64,000 nucleotides of DNA from Bradyrhizobium ottawaense. GTDB lineage: Bacteria > Pseudomonadota > Alphaproteobacteria > Rhizobiales > Xanthobacteraceae. Where the stretch lies: NCBI RefSeq assembly GCF_002278135.3, contig NZ_CP029425.2:434001-498000 (forward strand), given 5' to 3'. The position numbers and the translations under genes are program-made. Below the pieces are notes generated by a model. That model did not search any database. It was given only the letters and a program-made list of their open reading frames with translations, and was not told where the DNA came from. Shown here in pieces: positions 34,769-43,197 of the stretch. The number at the start of each line of letters is the position of its first letter. The first letter of the stretch is position 1.

Positions 34769-35362
34769 CTACCTCACCCGTCTTGCACTGCTCCAGCTCT
34801 TCAGCGACGCCCACACGCCGCGCGAGAGGCGGAAGCAGTCGACCGGCGTCGAGGAGCCCAGCGCGAGGAAACGGTGCAGCTGCACGCCGCTCCACTGGAA
34901 GCCACACTTCTCCAGCACGTTGCGCGAGGCCGGATTGGTGACGCGCGCGCCGGCATAGAGGTGCTCGTCCTCGAACTCCTCGAAGAAGAAGTCGATCGCG
35001 CCGCGGGCGGCCTCGGTGGCAAAACCCTGGCCCCAGTGCTCGACGCCGAGCCAATAGCCGAGCTCGGCATTGCCGGGCGTGGAGCAGTCGATGCCGACCA
35101 TGCCGACCGGCCCGGTGTCGTGCTCGATCAGGAACACGGTCTCGCTGCCGAGCGCGGCGGTGGCGCGAACGAAGGCGACGGCGTCGTCCTGCGAATAGGG
35201 ATGCGGGAGGCGGCGGGTGTTTTCGGCGACACGGCGGTCGTTGGCGAGCCAGGCGATGGTCCTGACATCGGCGAGGGTCGGCCGCCGCAAGGTCAGCCGT
35301 TCGGTGGCGACGACACCAGGTCTCGCCTCAGCCAAGGTCGCGCTCGAGAAATCCTGCAACAT
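34769..35362 (-). CDS. GNAT family N-acetyltransferase
   Basis: About 197 residues of the RimJ/RimL-type acetyltransferase family: TERLTLRRPTLADVRTIAWLAND at the start, ELGYWLGVEHWGQGFATEA (acetyl-CoA-binding region), and NPASRNVLEKCGF. I start it at the ATG at 35362 because GGAG lies 6 bases before it; the open frame extends to a GTG at 35383. The target is unknown. The gene is conserved in position between rpmA and obgE in related genomes. Confidence 0.88.
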   Translation of the reverse strand: MLQDFSSATLAEARPGVVATERLTLRRPTLADVRTIAWLANDRRVAENTRRLPHPYSQDDAVAFVRATAALGSETVFLIEHDTGPVGMVGIDCSTPGNAELGYWLGVEHWGQGFATEAARGAIDFFFEEFEDEHLYAGARVTNPASRNVLEKCGFQWSGVQLHRFLALGSSTPVDCFRLSRGVWASLKSWSSARRVR

Positions 35363-35401
35363 GTCCGGCTCCGTGAAAGTCACTAAGTCAAAGTGAGCAA
35401 G

Positions 35402-35440
35402 TCAAAAGAAAAGGGGAGGCCGGTTTCCCGCCTCCCCCTT
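35402..35440 (-). terminator. Rho-independent terminator of the rplU-rpmA operon
   Basis: Stem GGGGAGGC (35413-35420) with GCCTCCCC (35430-35437), 9-base loop, followed on the minus strand by TTTTCTTTT. A second hairpin (CCGCCGGT with ACCGGCGG, about 35472-35496) lies between it and rpmA. Confidence 0.88.
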
Positions 35441-35515
35441 GGAGCCTTCGATCTCTTGCGATCTCTGGACTCCGCCGGTTTGGTAGGACCGGCGGACTCC
35501 AATTTGATCCACCGT

Positions 35516-35785
35516 CTATTCAGCCGCCTCTGCGAGCGGGAGCACCGATACGAAGGTGCGGCCGTTGGCTTTGGCCTGGAACGTGACGCGACCCTCGATC
35601 TTGGCGAACAGAGTGTGGTCCGTGCCCATGCCGACATTAAGGCCCGGGTGCCAGGTGGTGCCGCGCTGACGCGCAATGATGTTGCCGGGAATCACAACTT
35701 CCCCGCCGAACGCCTTGATGCCGAGGCGCTTACCCTTGGAATCGCGACCGTTGCGCGATGAACCGCCTGCTTTTTTGTGAGCCAT
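35516..35785 (-). CDS. rpmA: 50S ribosomal protein L27
   Basis: 89-residue ribosomal protein L27 with the diagnostic [20 protein letters not shown] start, which reaches the peptidyl-transferase centre, and [15 protein letters not shown]. Length is normal. It is 103 bases downstream of rplU in the usual rplU-rpmA operon. Confidence 0.98.
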   Translation of the reverse strand: MAHKKAGGSSRNGRDSKGKRLGIKAFGGEVVIPGNIIARQRGTTWHPGLNVGMGTDHTLFAKIEGRVTFQAKANGRTFVSVLPLAEAAE

Positions 35786-35888
35786 GGCTCGTCTCCGAAA
35801 TCCTGCGTATTTCTAGATCAATTCCTTGACGGAATCATTTCAAAACTTCTCACGCATCAATTCGTGAATTGGCGTGATCGATTTCGCG

Positions 35889-36275
35889 TTACTCGGCGGC
35901 TTCCGCTGCCGGCTCCTTCGCCACCTTCTCCCGCTTCGGACGCGGGCCCTTGGTGGGCTTGGCGCCATCGGTCAGGATCTCGGAGATGCGGAGCACCGTG
36001 ATCTCGTCGCGATAGCCGCGCTTGCGGCGCGAATTCTTGCGGCGGCGCTTCTTGAACGCGATGACCTTGGGGCCGCGCTTGTGGTCGAGCACCTCGACCG
36101 CAACGGACGCGCCTGCGACCGTCGGAATACCCAGCACCGGCGTGTCGCCGCCGACCACCAGGACTTCATTCAGCTGAATGATCGAGCCGACTTCGCCTTC
36201 GATCTTGCCTACTTCGAGAACATCATCCGGCACGACGCGGTATTGCTTGCCGCCGGTTTTGATGACTGCGAACAT
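35889..36275 (-). CDS. rplU: 50S ribosomal protein L21
   Basis: 128-residue L21: [20 protein letters not shown] at the N-terminus and the L21 signature [15 protein letters not shown]. The C-terminal tail ([18 protein letters not shown]) is an acidic/basic extension common in alphaproteobacteria. First gene of the rplU-rpmA operon. Confidence 0.97.
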   Translation of the reverse strand: MFAVIKTGGKQYRVVPDDVLEVGKIEGEVGSIIQLNEVLVVGGDTPVLGIPTVAGASVAVEVLDHKRGPKVIAFKKRRRKNSRRKRGYRDEITVLRISEILTDGAKPTKGPRPKREKVAKEPAAEAAE

Positions 36276-36606
36276 CGTTTTTTCTCCGTGTTCAATCCCG
36301 GCCTCGCGACGGATATCGTCGGGGTCGGCTTTTTGTCAGTCGCTAAGGGTTTATGCGAGTTTTGTGCGGGCGGGAGTTATCCCTTTGAAAACCCACGCAA
36401 AAACAAGCGGCGCGAGAAACGCCCCGCGCCGGTTGTGGGACTTATAGCCGCCGGCCGCGAAGAGTCAAGGAAAAGCGGGCGAAAAGCGCCCGGATTTGAA
36501 GGATTTGGCCCGGCCTGCGGCCTTCGGCCGAATCCCGACCGGCTTTGCAACAAAGCGGTTCCCTCGCAGTTAGTCCGCCGGAACAGGTAAGCGGGCAAGG
36601 GCTCTC
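36276..36606. other. Intergenic region between divergent rplU and the ROK-like gene
   Basis: About 330 bases that should hold the rplU-rpmA promoter and leader on one side and the promoter of the ROK-like gene on the other. AAGGG precedes the ROK-like ATG. The part from 36440 to 36550 is GC-rich with small hairpins (GGCCTGCGGCC, GGCCTTCGGCC). I see no gene and no clear promoter boxes. Confidence 0.5.
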
Positions 36607-37755
36607 ATGGCAACAGACGAACTGGTCAAGACGACGGGCATCGCCCATCACGGCGCGGAGCGGCTGCCGTCGGTGGAGATCGACAGCTTCAACATCGAGA
36701 TGAAGGACGAGGACGGCTTTCTCGGCGATCGCGCCAGCAAGGGCGCCTTCCGCGACATCCTCGACCGCTGGCGCAAGCCGCTGCGCAAGACCGGGGAGGA
36801 CCCGTTCGGCAAGGAACCGTCGGAGGAGATCAGCAAGAAGACGCTGGATGCCATCCTGGTCGGCGACGACACCGAGGCCTCCGCGGTGGTGCACAGCGCG
36901 ATCGAGGATTTCGCCCAGGAGCTCGCTTACGTCACCCGGCGTTTCCTCAAGACCAAGGCCTGGGCCAAGACCGAGCGCATCGTGGTCGGCGGCGGCTTCC
37001 GCGATTCCCGGCTCGGCGAGCTCGCGATCGCGCGCACCGAGATCATCCTGAAATCCGAGGACTTCAAGATCGACATGATGCCGATCCGCCATCACCCGGA
37101 TGAAGCCGGCCTGATCGGCGCGCTGCATCTGGCGCCGTCCTGGATCTTCGAGGCCCATGACAGCATTTTGGCCGTCGACATCGGCGGCACCAATATCCGC
37201 TGTGGCCTGGTCGAAACCGCTTGGAAAAAAGCAAAAGACCTGTCGAAGGCCAAGGTCGTGAAATCCGAGCTGTGGCGTCACGCCGACGATGAGCCGACGC
37301 GCGAAGGCGCGGTCAAGCGGCTCACCAAGATGCTGAAGGGGCTGATCACGGAAGCCGAGAACGAAGGCTTCAAGCTCGCGCCTTTCATCGGCATCGCCTG
37401 TCCCGGCGTGATCAAGGACGACGGCTCGATCGAGAAGGGTGCGCAGAACCTGCCGGGCAATTGGGAGAGCAGCAAGTTCAACCTGCCGGCGAGCCTGATC
37501 GAGGGCATCCCCGAGATCGGCGAGCACGACACCGCGATCCTGATGCACAATGACGGCGTGGTTCAGGGCCTCTCCGAGGTGCCGTTCATGCAGGACGTCG
37601 AGCGCTGGGGCGTGCTCACCATCGGCACGGGCCTTGGCAATGCGCGCTTCACCAACCGCCGCAAGGACAGCGGAAAGGACCGGGACACTACGGAGAACGG
37701 CAAGAAAAAGGCCAAGGAAAACAACAAGGACAGCGCCAAAAGCGACAAGGAGTAA
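36607..37755 (+). CDS. ROK-family-like protein with motifs in circularly permuted order
   Basis: 382 residues. The C-terminal half begins with the ROK/actin-ATPase phosphate-1 motif ILAVDIGGTNIRCGLVE (about 187-203), then GIACPGVIKDDGSIEKGAQN with NLPGNW, then NDGVVQGLSE, and ends in the phosphate-2-type motif VLTIGTGLGNARF. The features that normally come after these in ROK proteins are instead in the N-terminal half: IVVGGGFRDSRLGE and HPDEAGLIGALHLAP (about residues 125-180). The protein ends in a charged Lys/Asp/Asn tail. No zinc-binding Cys cluster is seen. The fold suggests sugar kinase or a related ATP-binding function, but activity is unknown. Confidence 0.82.
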   Translation: MATDELVKTTGIAHHGAERLPSVEIDSFNIEMKDEDGFLGDRASKGAFRDILDRWRKPLRKTGEDPFGKEPSEEISKKTLDAILVGDDTEASAVVHSAIEDFAQELAYVTRRFLKTKAWAKTERIVVGGGFRDSRLGELAIARTEIILKSEDFKIDMMPIRHHPDEAGLIGALHLAPSWIFEAHDSILAVDIGGTNIRCGLVETAWKKAKDLSKAKVVKSELWRHADDEPTREGAVKRLTKMLKGLITEAENEGFKLAPFIGIACPGVIKDDGSIEKGAQNLPGNWESSKFNLPASLIEGIPEIGEHDTAILMHNDGVVQGLSEVPFMQDVERWGVLTIGTGLGNARFTNRRKDSGKDRDTTENGKKKAKENNKDSAKSDKE

Positions 37756-37880
37756 CCTTGACTGGTTAGGTTAAGGACCGGATTGCGTTGCGGCGCCGGG
37801 GCCGCACGCTAGGGTCGAACGGTCGCCTCACCCTGGCCGGCGAAGCCGCCCTTCCCAGCCAGTATTTCAATGAGCGGCAC

Positions 37881-37926
37881 GGGACCGCCAGTGTTTACCG
37901 CGTCTGGCGGTCCCACCCCGTTTTTT
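37881..37926 (+). terminator. Probable rho-independent terminator after the ROK-like gene
   Basis: A perfect 11-bp stem (GGGACCGCCAG at 37881-37891, CTGGCGGTCCC at 37904-37914) with a 12-base loop, followed six bases later by TTTTTT (37921-37926). It lies 126 bases past the stop. The rest of 37756-38163 shows no gene. Confidence 0.7.
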
Positions 37927-38163
37927 ACCAGACCCGTGATTCGGGACCCGCGCGCGGTTTCAGCCGGCGCGTCGGCTGACCGGCGGCCGTATTTCCGCAA
38001 AGTGCCGCCGAAATCCGCAAGTCAGCCCCGCCACCGCCGCGACATCGTGGGGTCCGGCCGGAAAACCGGTCTGATTTTCGCCCCGCGCGCCTTGTCTGGC
38101 CCGCCATCCTCGCCTATTAACGCCCCCAACCACAGGGGCCCTGCTCCTACCATGGCGCCTTCA

Positions 38164-38253
38164 GGAGAGGTGGCAGAGTGGTTGAATGCACCGCACTCGA
38201 AATGCGGCATAGGTGCAAGCCTATCGGGGGTTCGAATCCCTCCCTCTCCGCCA
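38164..38253 (+). tRNA. tRNA-Ser (anticodon CGA)
   Basis: 90 nt including an encoded 3' CCA. The acceptor stem pairs GGAGAGG (38164-38170) with CCTCTCC (38243-38249), and the discriminator is G. The anticodon stem-loop is CCGCA-CTCGAAA-TGCGG, which gives anticodon CGA for UCG codons. A long variable arm and GGTTCGAATCC T-loop are present, as expected for tRNA-Ser. Confidence 0.97.
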
Positions 38254-38306
38254 ATTAGCGCCCGACCTCCATCAATCTGTGAGCGCGAGCAGTAAAGTAT
38301 CCAGTG

Positions 38307-38699
38307 ATGGCGATGAAGATCGGACCGCAGCCCGCGAAATGGCTGCACAAAAAAGCCAAGCAAGGGATGCGTGGCTATCCGGTCGGTACGCTTGCCTTCT
38401 ATGGTCCCGACAATCAACGGGCCTCGAAGGTTGCGGTGTCGGTGATCCGGTATGAAGGAGCTGAGCCCGATCTGCGTCGCTGGTTTTCGGAAACCGGCGA
38501 CGTGCGAACCGATCCGATAATTCTCTCGGAGATCGCTGCGCATCTGCGTCAAAGCTCCGTGCACTCGGTGGCGATGGTGGACGGAATCATTGGATGTCCG
38601 CACGAAGAAGGCGTTGATTATCCGATGGGCGAGCCTTGCCCAAGGTGTTCCTTCTGGAGGGGACGAGATCGCTGGACAGGCGAGTTGGATCCCGGCTGA
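38307..38699 (+). CDS. Conserved hypothetical protein with Cys-x-x-Cys C-terminus
   Basis: 130-residue protein starting at the ATG at 38307 (a GTG one codon earlier is in frame). It begins MAMKIGPQPAKWLHKKAK and ends with a distinctive conserved-looking segment, IGCPHEEGVDYPMGEPCPRCSFWRGRDRWTG, in which C-P-x-C suggests a zinc-binding site. The N-terminal part (GTLAFYGPDNQRASKVAVSVI) resembles small soluble proteins of unknown function. It follows tRNA-Ser by 53 bases. I do not recognise a named family. Confidence 0.75.
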   Translation: MAMKIGPQPAKWLHKKAKQGMRGYPVGTLAFYGPDNQRASKVAVSVIRYEGAEPDLRRWFSETGDVRTDPIILSEIAAHLRQSSVHSVAMVDGIIGCPHEEGVDYPMGEPCPRCSFWRGRDRWTGELDPG

Positions 38700-38899
38700 A
38701 TATTTCTCGCGCAGGCTCCAGAGCGGTATTCTGGCGGTCGCGCATGCGATCCGCGAACGCAGCCTCACCGGTTGACCTGCTACGCAGCAACCGACACCCC
38801 GATGTCCCCACCAAAGCGGTGCCAGCTTGAACCCACCACCCGCACGACCCGACCTAGCAATGCCCCGCCATCATGCGGGCCCAAGGTAACCTCACCCCA

Positions 38900-40171
38900 A
38901 TGTTCGAAAAGTCCTACCGCGACCGCCTCGAGGCTGATCTTGCGCAATGGGAGGCCGATGGCGTGATTGCGCCGGCGGCGGCTGCCTCGATCCGTAATGC
39001 GCTGCCGCCGCTGCCTGCGGGCATCAACATTGCCGTGGTGGTCGGCATCGTCGGCGGTCTGTTGATCGCGGCTGCATTCCTCGCCTTCGTGGCGGCGCAC
39101 TGGACCGAGATCGCGCGGCTGTTGCGGTTCGCGATCCTGCTCGCCGGCATGATCGCTACCTCTGGCCTCGGGGCCTGGTTCGCGGCGAGCGGCCGCAATG
39201 TTCTCGCCGATCTCTGCGCCAGCGTCGGCGCGATCATCTTTGGCGCGGGCATCGCGCTGGTCGGCCAGATGTATCATCTCGGCGACGACTTTGCCGGCGG
39301 CATGCTGCTGTGGTCGATCGGCGCGTTCGCCGCGGCGCTGCTGACCGGCTCGCGCGGTGCGCTCGCGGTCGGCCTCGTCGCCGCCGGCATCTGGACCTGC
39401 ATGCGGATCTACGACGCGCCCGACGTCCTGCATCTTCCGTTCGTGGCGGTCTGGCTGATCGCAGCAAGCCTCGCCTTCGCCTGGAATTCGCGCGCCGCCG
39501 CCCATCTCGTCGCGCTCGCGGTGCTGCCGTGGTGGATCGCGACGTCGCTCCGCTTCGAGTTCGACGGCGCCCAGCCGTCCTTCGTGCTCGCCAACGGCGC
39601 CGCCCTGCTGTTCGGCGCCGGGCTCGCGCTCGCAGCCTGGCCCTCGCCGAGGGCGCTCCGGCTCGGGACCGTCCTGTCGATCTACGGGGCGTTCTCGCTC
39701 GCCGCTGTCGCTGTCCTGGAGGTGACGACGGTCGACGACTTCATTCGCTTCCGGACCGGCACGGCGTCCGGCCAGCCGCTGTGGGCGATCCTGTGCGGGG
39801 CCGCAGGGGTGATCCTCGCCCTCGTCTCCGCCACGTTCACGAAGCGTGCGGGTGAGATCCTCGGCGCCTGCGCGACCGGGCTGGTGTTGCTCGCCGCGCC
39901 GATCTGGCCGGTCTCCACGGCCGGCGAGCCCTGGTTCGCTTATGCCGCGCTGTTGTGCGCCATGCTGTGCCTCGTCGTGTCAGGCGTGCTCGATGACGTG
40001 CGTCCGCGCATCGTCGCCGGCTGGCTCGGGATCGCCGGCGTCATCGCCGGCATCACCTGGGCGGTGAAGGGCTCGTTGCTGCGTCGCTCGGCGTTCCTTG
40101 CGGCGGCCGGCATCGTCACTGTCGTCTTTGCAACGGCGCTCAATCGCGCGCTGCCGAGGGCTGCGCGATGA
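38900..40171 (+). CDS. DUF2157 domain membrane protein
   Basis: About 423 residues. The N-terminal ~45 residues (MFEKSYRDRLEADLAQWEADGVI) are typical of DUF2157, followed by many hydrophobic segments in the remainder (for example AGINIAVVVGIVGGLLIAAA and GMIATSGLGAWFAA). It is an integral membrane protein of unknown function. The frame could start at ATG 38873. Its last bases overlap the next gene (ATGA), a pairing that recurs in many genomes. Confidence 0.85.
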   Translation: MFEKSYRDRLEADLAQWEADGVIAPAAAASIRNALPPLPAGINIAVVVGIVGGLLIAAAFLAFVAAHWTEIARLLRFAILLAGMIATSGLGAWFAASGRNVLADLCASVGAIIFGAGIALVGQMYHLGDDFAGGMLLWSIGAFAAALLTGSRGALAVGLVAAGIWTCMRIYDAPDVLHLPFVAVWLIAASLAFAWNSRAAAHLVALAVLPWWIATSLRFEFDGAQPSFVLANGAALLFGAGLALAAWPSPRALRLGTVLSIYGAFSLAAVAVLEVTTVDDFIRFRTGTASGQPLWAILCGAAGVILALVSATFTKRAGEILGACATGLVLLAAPIWPVSTAGEPWFAYAALLCAMLCLVVSGVLDDVRPRIVAGWLGIAGVIAGITWAVKGSLLRRSAFLAAAGIVTVVFATALNRALPRAAR

Positions 40172-40773
40172 ACAGGTTGGTCACGTCCGTTTCCGAGTTC
40201 TGGCAGCGCATCCCGAAAGCCGTGCTGTTCGCAGCCGCCGTCCTGCTGCAATGCGTTCTGCTGGTGCTGATGGTCGCCGACCGCATGCAGATTTTGCGCG
40301 AGGGCACCGAGGTCACTCTGCAGACGCAGCCGGTCGATCCGCGCGATCTCCTGCGCGGCGACTATGTCGTGCTGCGCTACGACATCTCGCAGCTGCCGGC
40401 CGGTGCGCTCGCCGGCAAGACGGCCGACGCGCGCAACCCCGTCGTGTTCGTCAAGCTCGCGCCCAATGCCGATGGCGTCTACGCCGCCGTCTCGGTGCAT
40501 GCCGAGCCGGTGCCGGTCACGGCGCCCGAGGTGCTGATCCGCGGCCGCGTCAGCCATTCCTGCGGATCCAACGTCCGCACCTTCTGCGACAGGCTGACGA
40601 TCAAATACGGTCTCGAAAGCTATTTCGTGCCCGAAGGCGAGGGCGGGAAGCTCGAGCAGGCCCGCAACCAGCAGAAGCTGCGGATCGTTGCCGCCGTGCT
40701 CCCCTCAGGCCGCGCCGCCATCAAGCGGCTGCTGCTCGACGGCGAGCCGGTCTATGAGGAGCCGTTGTATTAA
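40168..40773 (+). CDS. GDYXXLXY domain protein
   Basis: 201-residue membrane-anchored protein with an N-terminal helix (AVLFAAAVLLQCVLLVLMVADR) and the signature LLRGDYVVLRYDIS (GDYxxLxY). The extracytoplasmic part follows. The family commonly pairs with DUF2157 proteins, as it does here with a 4-base overlap. Function is unknown; the pair probably acts together in the membrane. Confidence 0.88.
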   Translation: MNRLVTSVSEFWQRIPKAVLFAAAVLLQCVLLVLMVADRMQILREGTEVTLQTQPVDPRDLLRGDYVVLRYDISQLPAGALAGKTADARNPVVFVKLAPNADGVYAAVSVHAEPVPVTAPEVLIRGRVSHSCGSNVRTFCDRLTIKYGLESYFVPEGEGGKLEQARNQQKLRIVAAVLPSGRAAIKRLLLDGEPVYEEPLY

Positions 40774-42347
40774 GTTGCTTCGTGTGCGCCATGACAATGC
40801 TTGAAGCGCTTTCCTGAATTGCATGGGCAAAGGTCGTTGCGTCGCAAGCCTGCAAGCTCCCCCGACGTCCCTGGTTCACCGGGACTCTTCAGGAGTGACG
40901 TTGATGATGCGCCCGGACCGGCGGCCGCCAATTCCGGGGTCGGTGCGTTTCGACGATTCAGCAGCCACCCGGCCAATATTCCGGTCACCACGAACCCGCC
41001 CAGCAGCGCCATTCCCATCTTGATGTCGTTAGCCTCCTTGCGCTCCTTCTCCTCGGACTCCCTCGCCGCTTGTAAGCGTTGCTCTTCCCGTTCCACATAC
41101 CACTTTGCAGCGGCTTGAAGCGCCGTCGGCGGAACCGTCCAGCTCACCGATGATTTTTCCGGTCTTGAAAGAACGATCGCCCGCGACAGCAGTGCCATTT
41201 GCGACGGCGACTTGCTTTCAGAACTGACTCTGTTCGCCGTCAAACGCGATGCGAGCCCGAGCGAAACCCCACCACAGACCGATGAGACCAGCGTCAGACG
41301 ACGATTGCCCTTCGCTTCTTCGAGGGTTTCCCAGCGCCCCAGGCCTGGAAGCGAATCCGGCAATGCAACGTGATCGATCTCATGAGCGTCGATCAGTCGC
41401 GTGAGATCATACGCGTAGAGGTTCCGTTCCTTCAGGATATGTGCAATCGCGAAATGCCGGTAGATATTGTACATGTCGCGCCAGATCGGCTCGGCACGAA
41501 TTGTCTCCTCCATGCGAGCGGTCCAATCACTTGCGATGGGATCTTCGTTCCCGCTCTTGGCCCCTGCATCTGCGTCGGCATCCGCGTCGCTGAGGATCAC
41601 CTGGGCCGACTGCAGGAACGCTGTTTCATAATCGTGCGCATATTCGAACTTGCCGGGTTCAAACCAGAACCGGCGCCGGCTGCTCCAATCGCCCGTGGAC
41701 GTGCCAGCCCGAAGCATCTGCCGCGACTGGTTGAGCCGGCGCGTGAACGTCCCGGGCAAGGGCGGATCAACCGGCAATTGAAGCGTGCCCTGCGAAACCT
41801 GCTTCATGCGATAATCGGCTTCGACGAGCACCTTCGTCACGCGGGAATGCCTGGGCAGGGCGTCCACGCGAACCATTTGCGGCTGTTGCGAGCACATGCG
41901 CAGGTATTGTTGCTTCGCCGCCGCGTCGCGCCCGGCAATCTGGTCGAGACCGGGCGTTTGGCTTCTGTCCGGGTCCAGAGAGATTCCCGGCTCGATCTTC
42001 CCGTATTTTCTGTCGGCCGATCTGATTGCGACGATGAGATCGTCGAGATAGAGATCCGGTTGGCCCCTCTCGGCAACTCCGCAAAGCAGGATATCGTTGT
42101 CGTCGTCCCGGCAGACAGCGTCGATGCGGGTCAATCCGGTAAGCCGCTTTGGTCCGCCCGACTTCGCCCGCTTCAAGGCTTCGCGCAGCGAAACCGCGAC
42201 GTCCGCCCGCATGTCCGTGATCGCCGTCGCGGGGGGAGCCTTGCAGGCGCTGTCAGCCGCCACCGCAGCCAGGGGCTGTTGCGCGACGAGCGCGCTGACG
42301 CCCGACGCCAGGAAGCCGCGCCGATTGACAAGCACTCTGTGCATCAT
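40770..42347 (-). CDS. Tat-exported protein with DUF1598-like region, one membrane helix and C-terminal SEC-C motif
   Basis: 525 residues. The N-terminus has a twin-arginine signal (VNRRGFLASGVSALVAQQPLAAVAA). The middle contains DALPRHSRVTKVLVEADYRMK, which resembles DUF1598. Near the C-terminus, after a Glu/Arg-rich stretch, is one transmembrane helix (MALLGGFVVTGILAGWLLNRR), then a linker and a SEC-C zinc motif LRRNDLCPCNSGKRFKHCHGAH. The arginines after the helix suggest the SEC-C tail faces the cytoplasm and the large central domain faces the periplasm. It ends 4 bases into the GDYXXLXY gene on the other strand. Together with the next gene it looks like a two-gene operon. Function is unknown. 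Confidence 0.75.
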   Translation of the reverse strand: MMHRVLVNRRGFLASGVSALVAQQPLAAVAADSACKAPPATAITDMRADVAVSLREALKRAKSGGPKRLTGLTRIDAVCRDDDNDILLCGVAERGQPDLYLDDLIVAIRSADRKYGKIEPGISLDPDRSQTPGLDQIAGRDAAAKQQYLRMCSQQPQMVRVDALPRHSRVTKVLVEADYRMKQVSQGTLQLPVDPPLPGTFTRRLNQSRQMLRAGTSTGDWSSRRRFWFEPGKFEYAHDYETAFLQSAQVILSDADADADAGAKSGNEDPIASDWTARMEETIRAEPIWRDMYNIYRHFAIAHILKERNLYAYDLTRLIDAHEIDHVALPDSLPGLGRWETLEEAKGNRRLTLVSSVCGGVSLGLASRLTANRVSSESKSPSQMALLSRAIVLSRPEKSSVSWTVPPTALQAAAKWYVEREEQRLQAARESEEKERKEANDIKMGMALLGGFVVTGILAGWLLNRRNAPTPELAAAGPGASSTSLLKSPGEPGTSGELAGLRRNDLCPCNSGKRFKHCHGAHEAT

Positions 42348-42382
42348 GAAGGTCTATTTCCCCGCTTCGAGAAATTTCGAAG

Positions 42383-43054
42383 TTAAGTATCCGGCTTCTT
42401 CAAATTGAGAACCTTGCGCCTGAGCTCGCCCAGGTCGCTTTCCTTCCCCGTCGGAGCCGCTCCGATGTGCACGCCGCCGACAGGTGCCGCGGATGGCGAG
42501 TGAGTTGGACTGCTGACGTTTGACCCGGATGGCTTTGAGCCGATTTCGGGTGAATTCGAACCTGATCCAGCTCGCTCGCCGGCGCCGCTGACGCCCGACT
42601 CTCTGGTTGGAAAGGAATTTCCGCTTGGCGAGGAATTTGGTCTCCGGGCGCTGGGGGCCACTCGTCCGCCGCCGTCACCTGAAACGTCCGAGTCCAGCGG
42701 CGTGCGCTGATTTCGCCAACGCTGAAGCTCCTGCAACTCGCGAGCGACAGCGGCTGCGCCGTTCAGCCGCATCCGCTCCTCCTGGGGACTCTCGTAGTCC
42801 GGCCGGGTCGTGAGGTTTTCTCTCAACGAAGCCCTGTCAATGCATTGTCCGGCATCATAGGCAGTTCGAGCGACGTCCTGCTTGAGACTGTCGCACTCCA
42901 TGCATTTTTTATACAGACCCTGCAATTCGACGGAGATGTAGCTGCAGTTCCACCCGGGACCGTGCTTCTTCTGCAGGGTCTCGGCCTGGGCCGGAAAATT
43001 GCAGGCTCCAACAGCTGCAATTGCCGCGAGAATGAAGTAGCGCATGAATGTCAT
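42383..43054 (-). CDS. Secreted or lipoprotein-like hypothetical protein
   Basis: 223 residues with an N-terminal signal MRYFILAAIAAVGACNFPAQA in which AVGAC could serve as a lipobox. The mature part has several Cys in the first 60 residues (WNCSYISVELQGLYKKCMEC, QCID) and a long low-complexity Ser/Gly/Pro/Asn-rich C-terminal region. It is 35 bases upstream of the SEC-C gene on the same strand, so the two probably form one operon. I do not recognise the family. Confidence 0.65.
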   Translation of the reverse strand: MTFMRYFILAAIAAVGACNFPAQAETLQKKHGPGWNCSYISVELQGLYKKCMECDSLKQDVARTAYDAGQCIDRASLRENLTTRPDYESPQEERMRLNGAAAVARELQELQRWRNQRTPLDSDVSGDGGGRVAPSARRPNSSPSGNSFPTRESGVSGAGERAGSGSNSPEIGSKPSGSNVSSPTHSPSAAPVGGVHIGAAPTGKESDLGELRRKVLNLKKPDT

Positions 43055-43197
43055 TCAGCTAATGATGTGACCGGATCGACGGCCGGCAAAACAATTTTCA
43101 CTCGCAGCTTAAACCAGCAGAACTATGCTGCAACTTCTTTCCGTCCAATTAGCATCGGCCTTGCACAGTTTGGCTAATTCCGTTGTTGCGACGGGTA

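Noticed and set aside
38022..38768. Minus-strand opening of 248 codons over the tRNA
   Set aside because: Its GGIRTPDRL...FNHSATSP stretch is the well-known false translation of antisense tRNA-Ser; the tRNA on the plus strand is clear.
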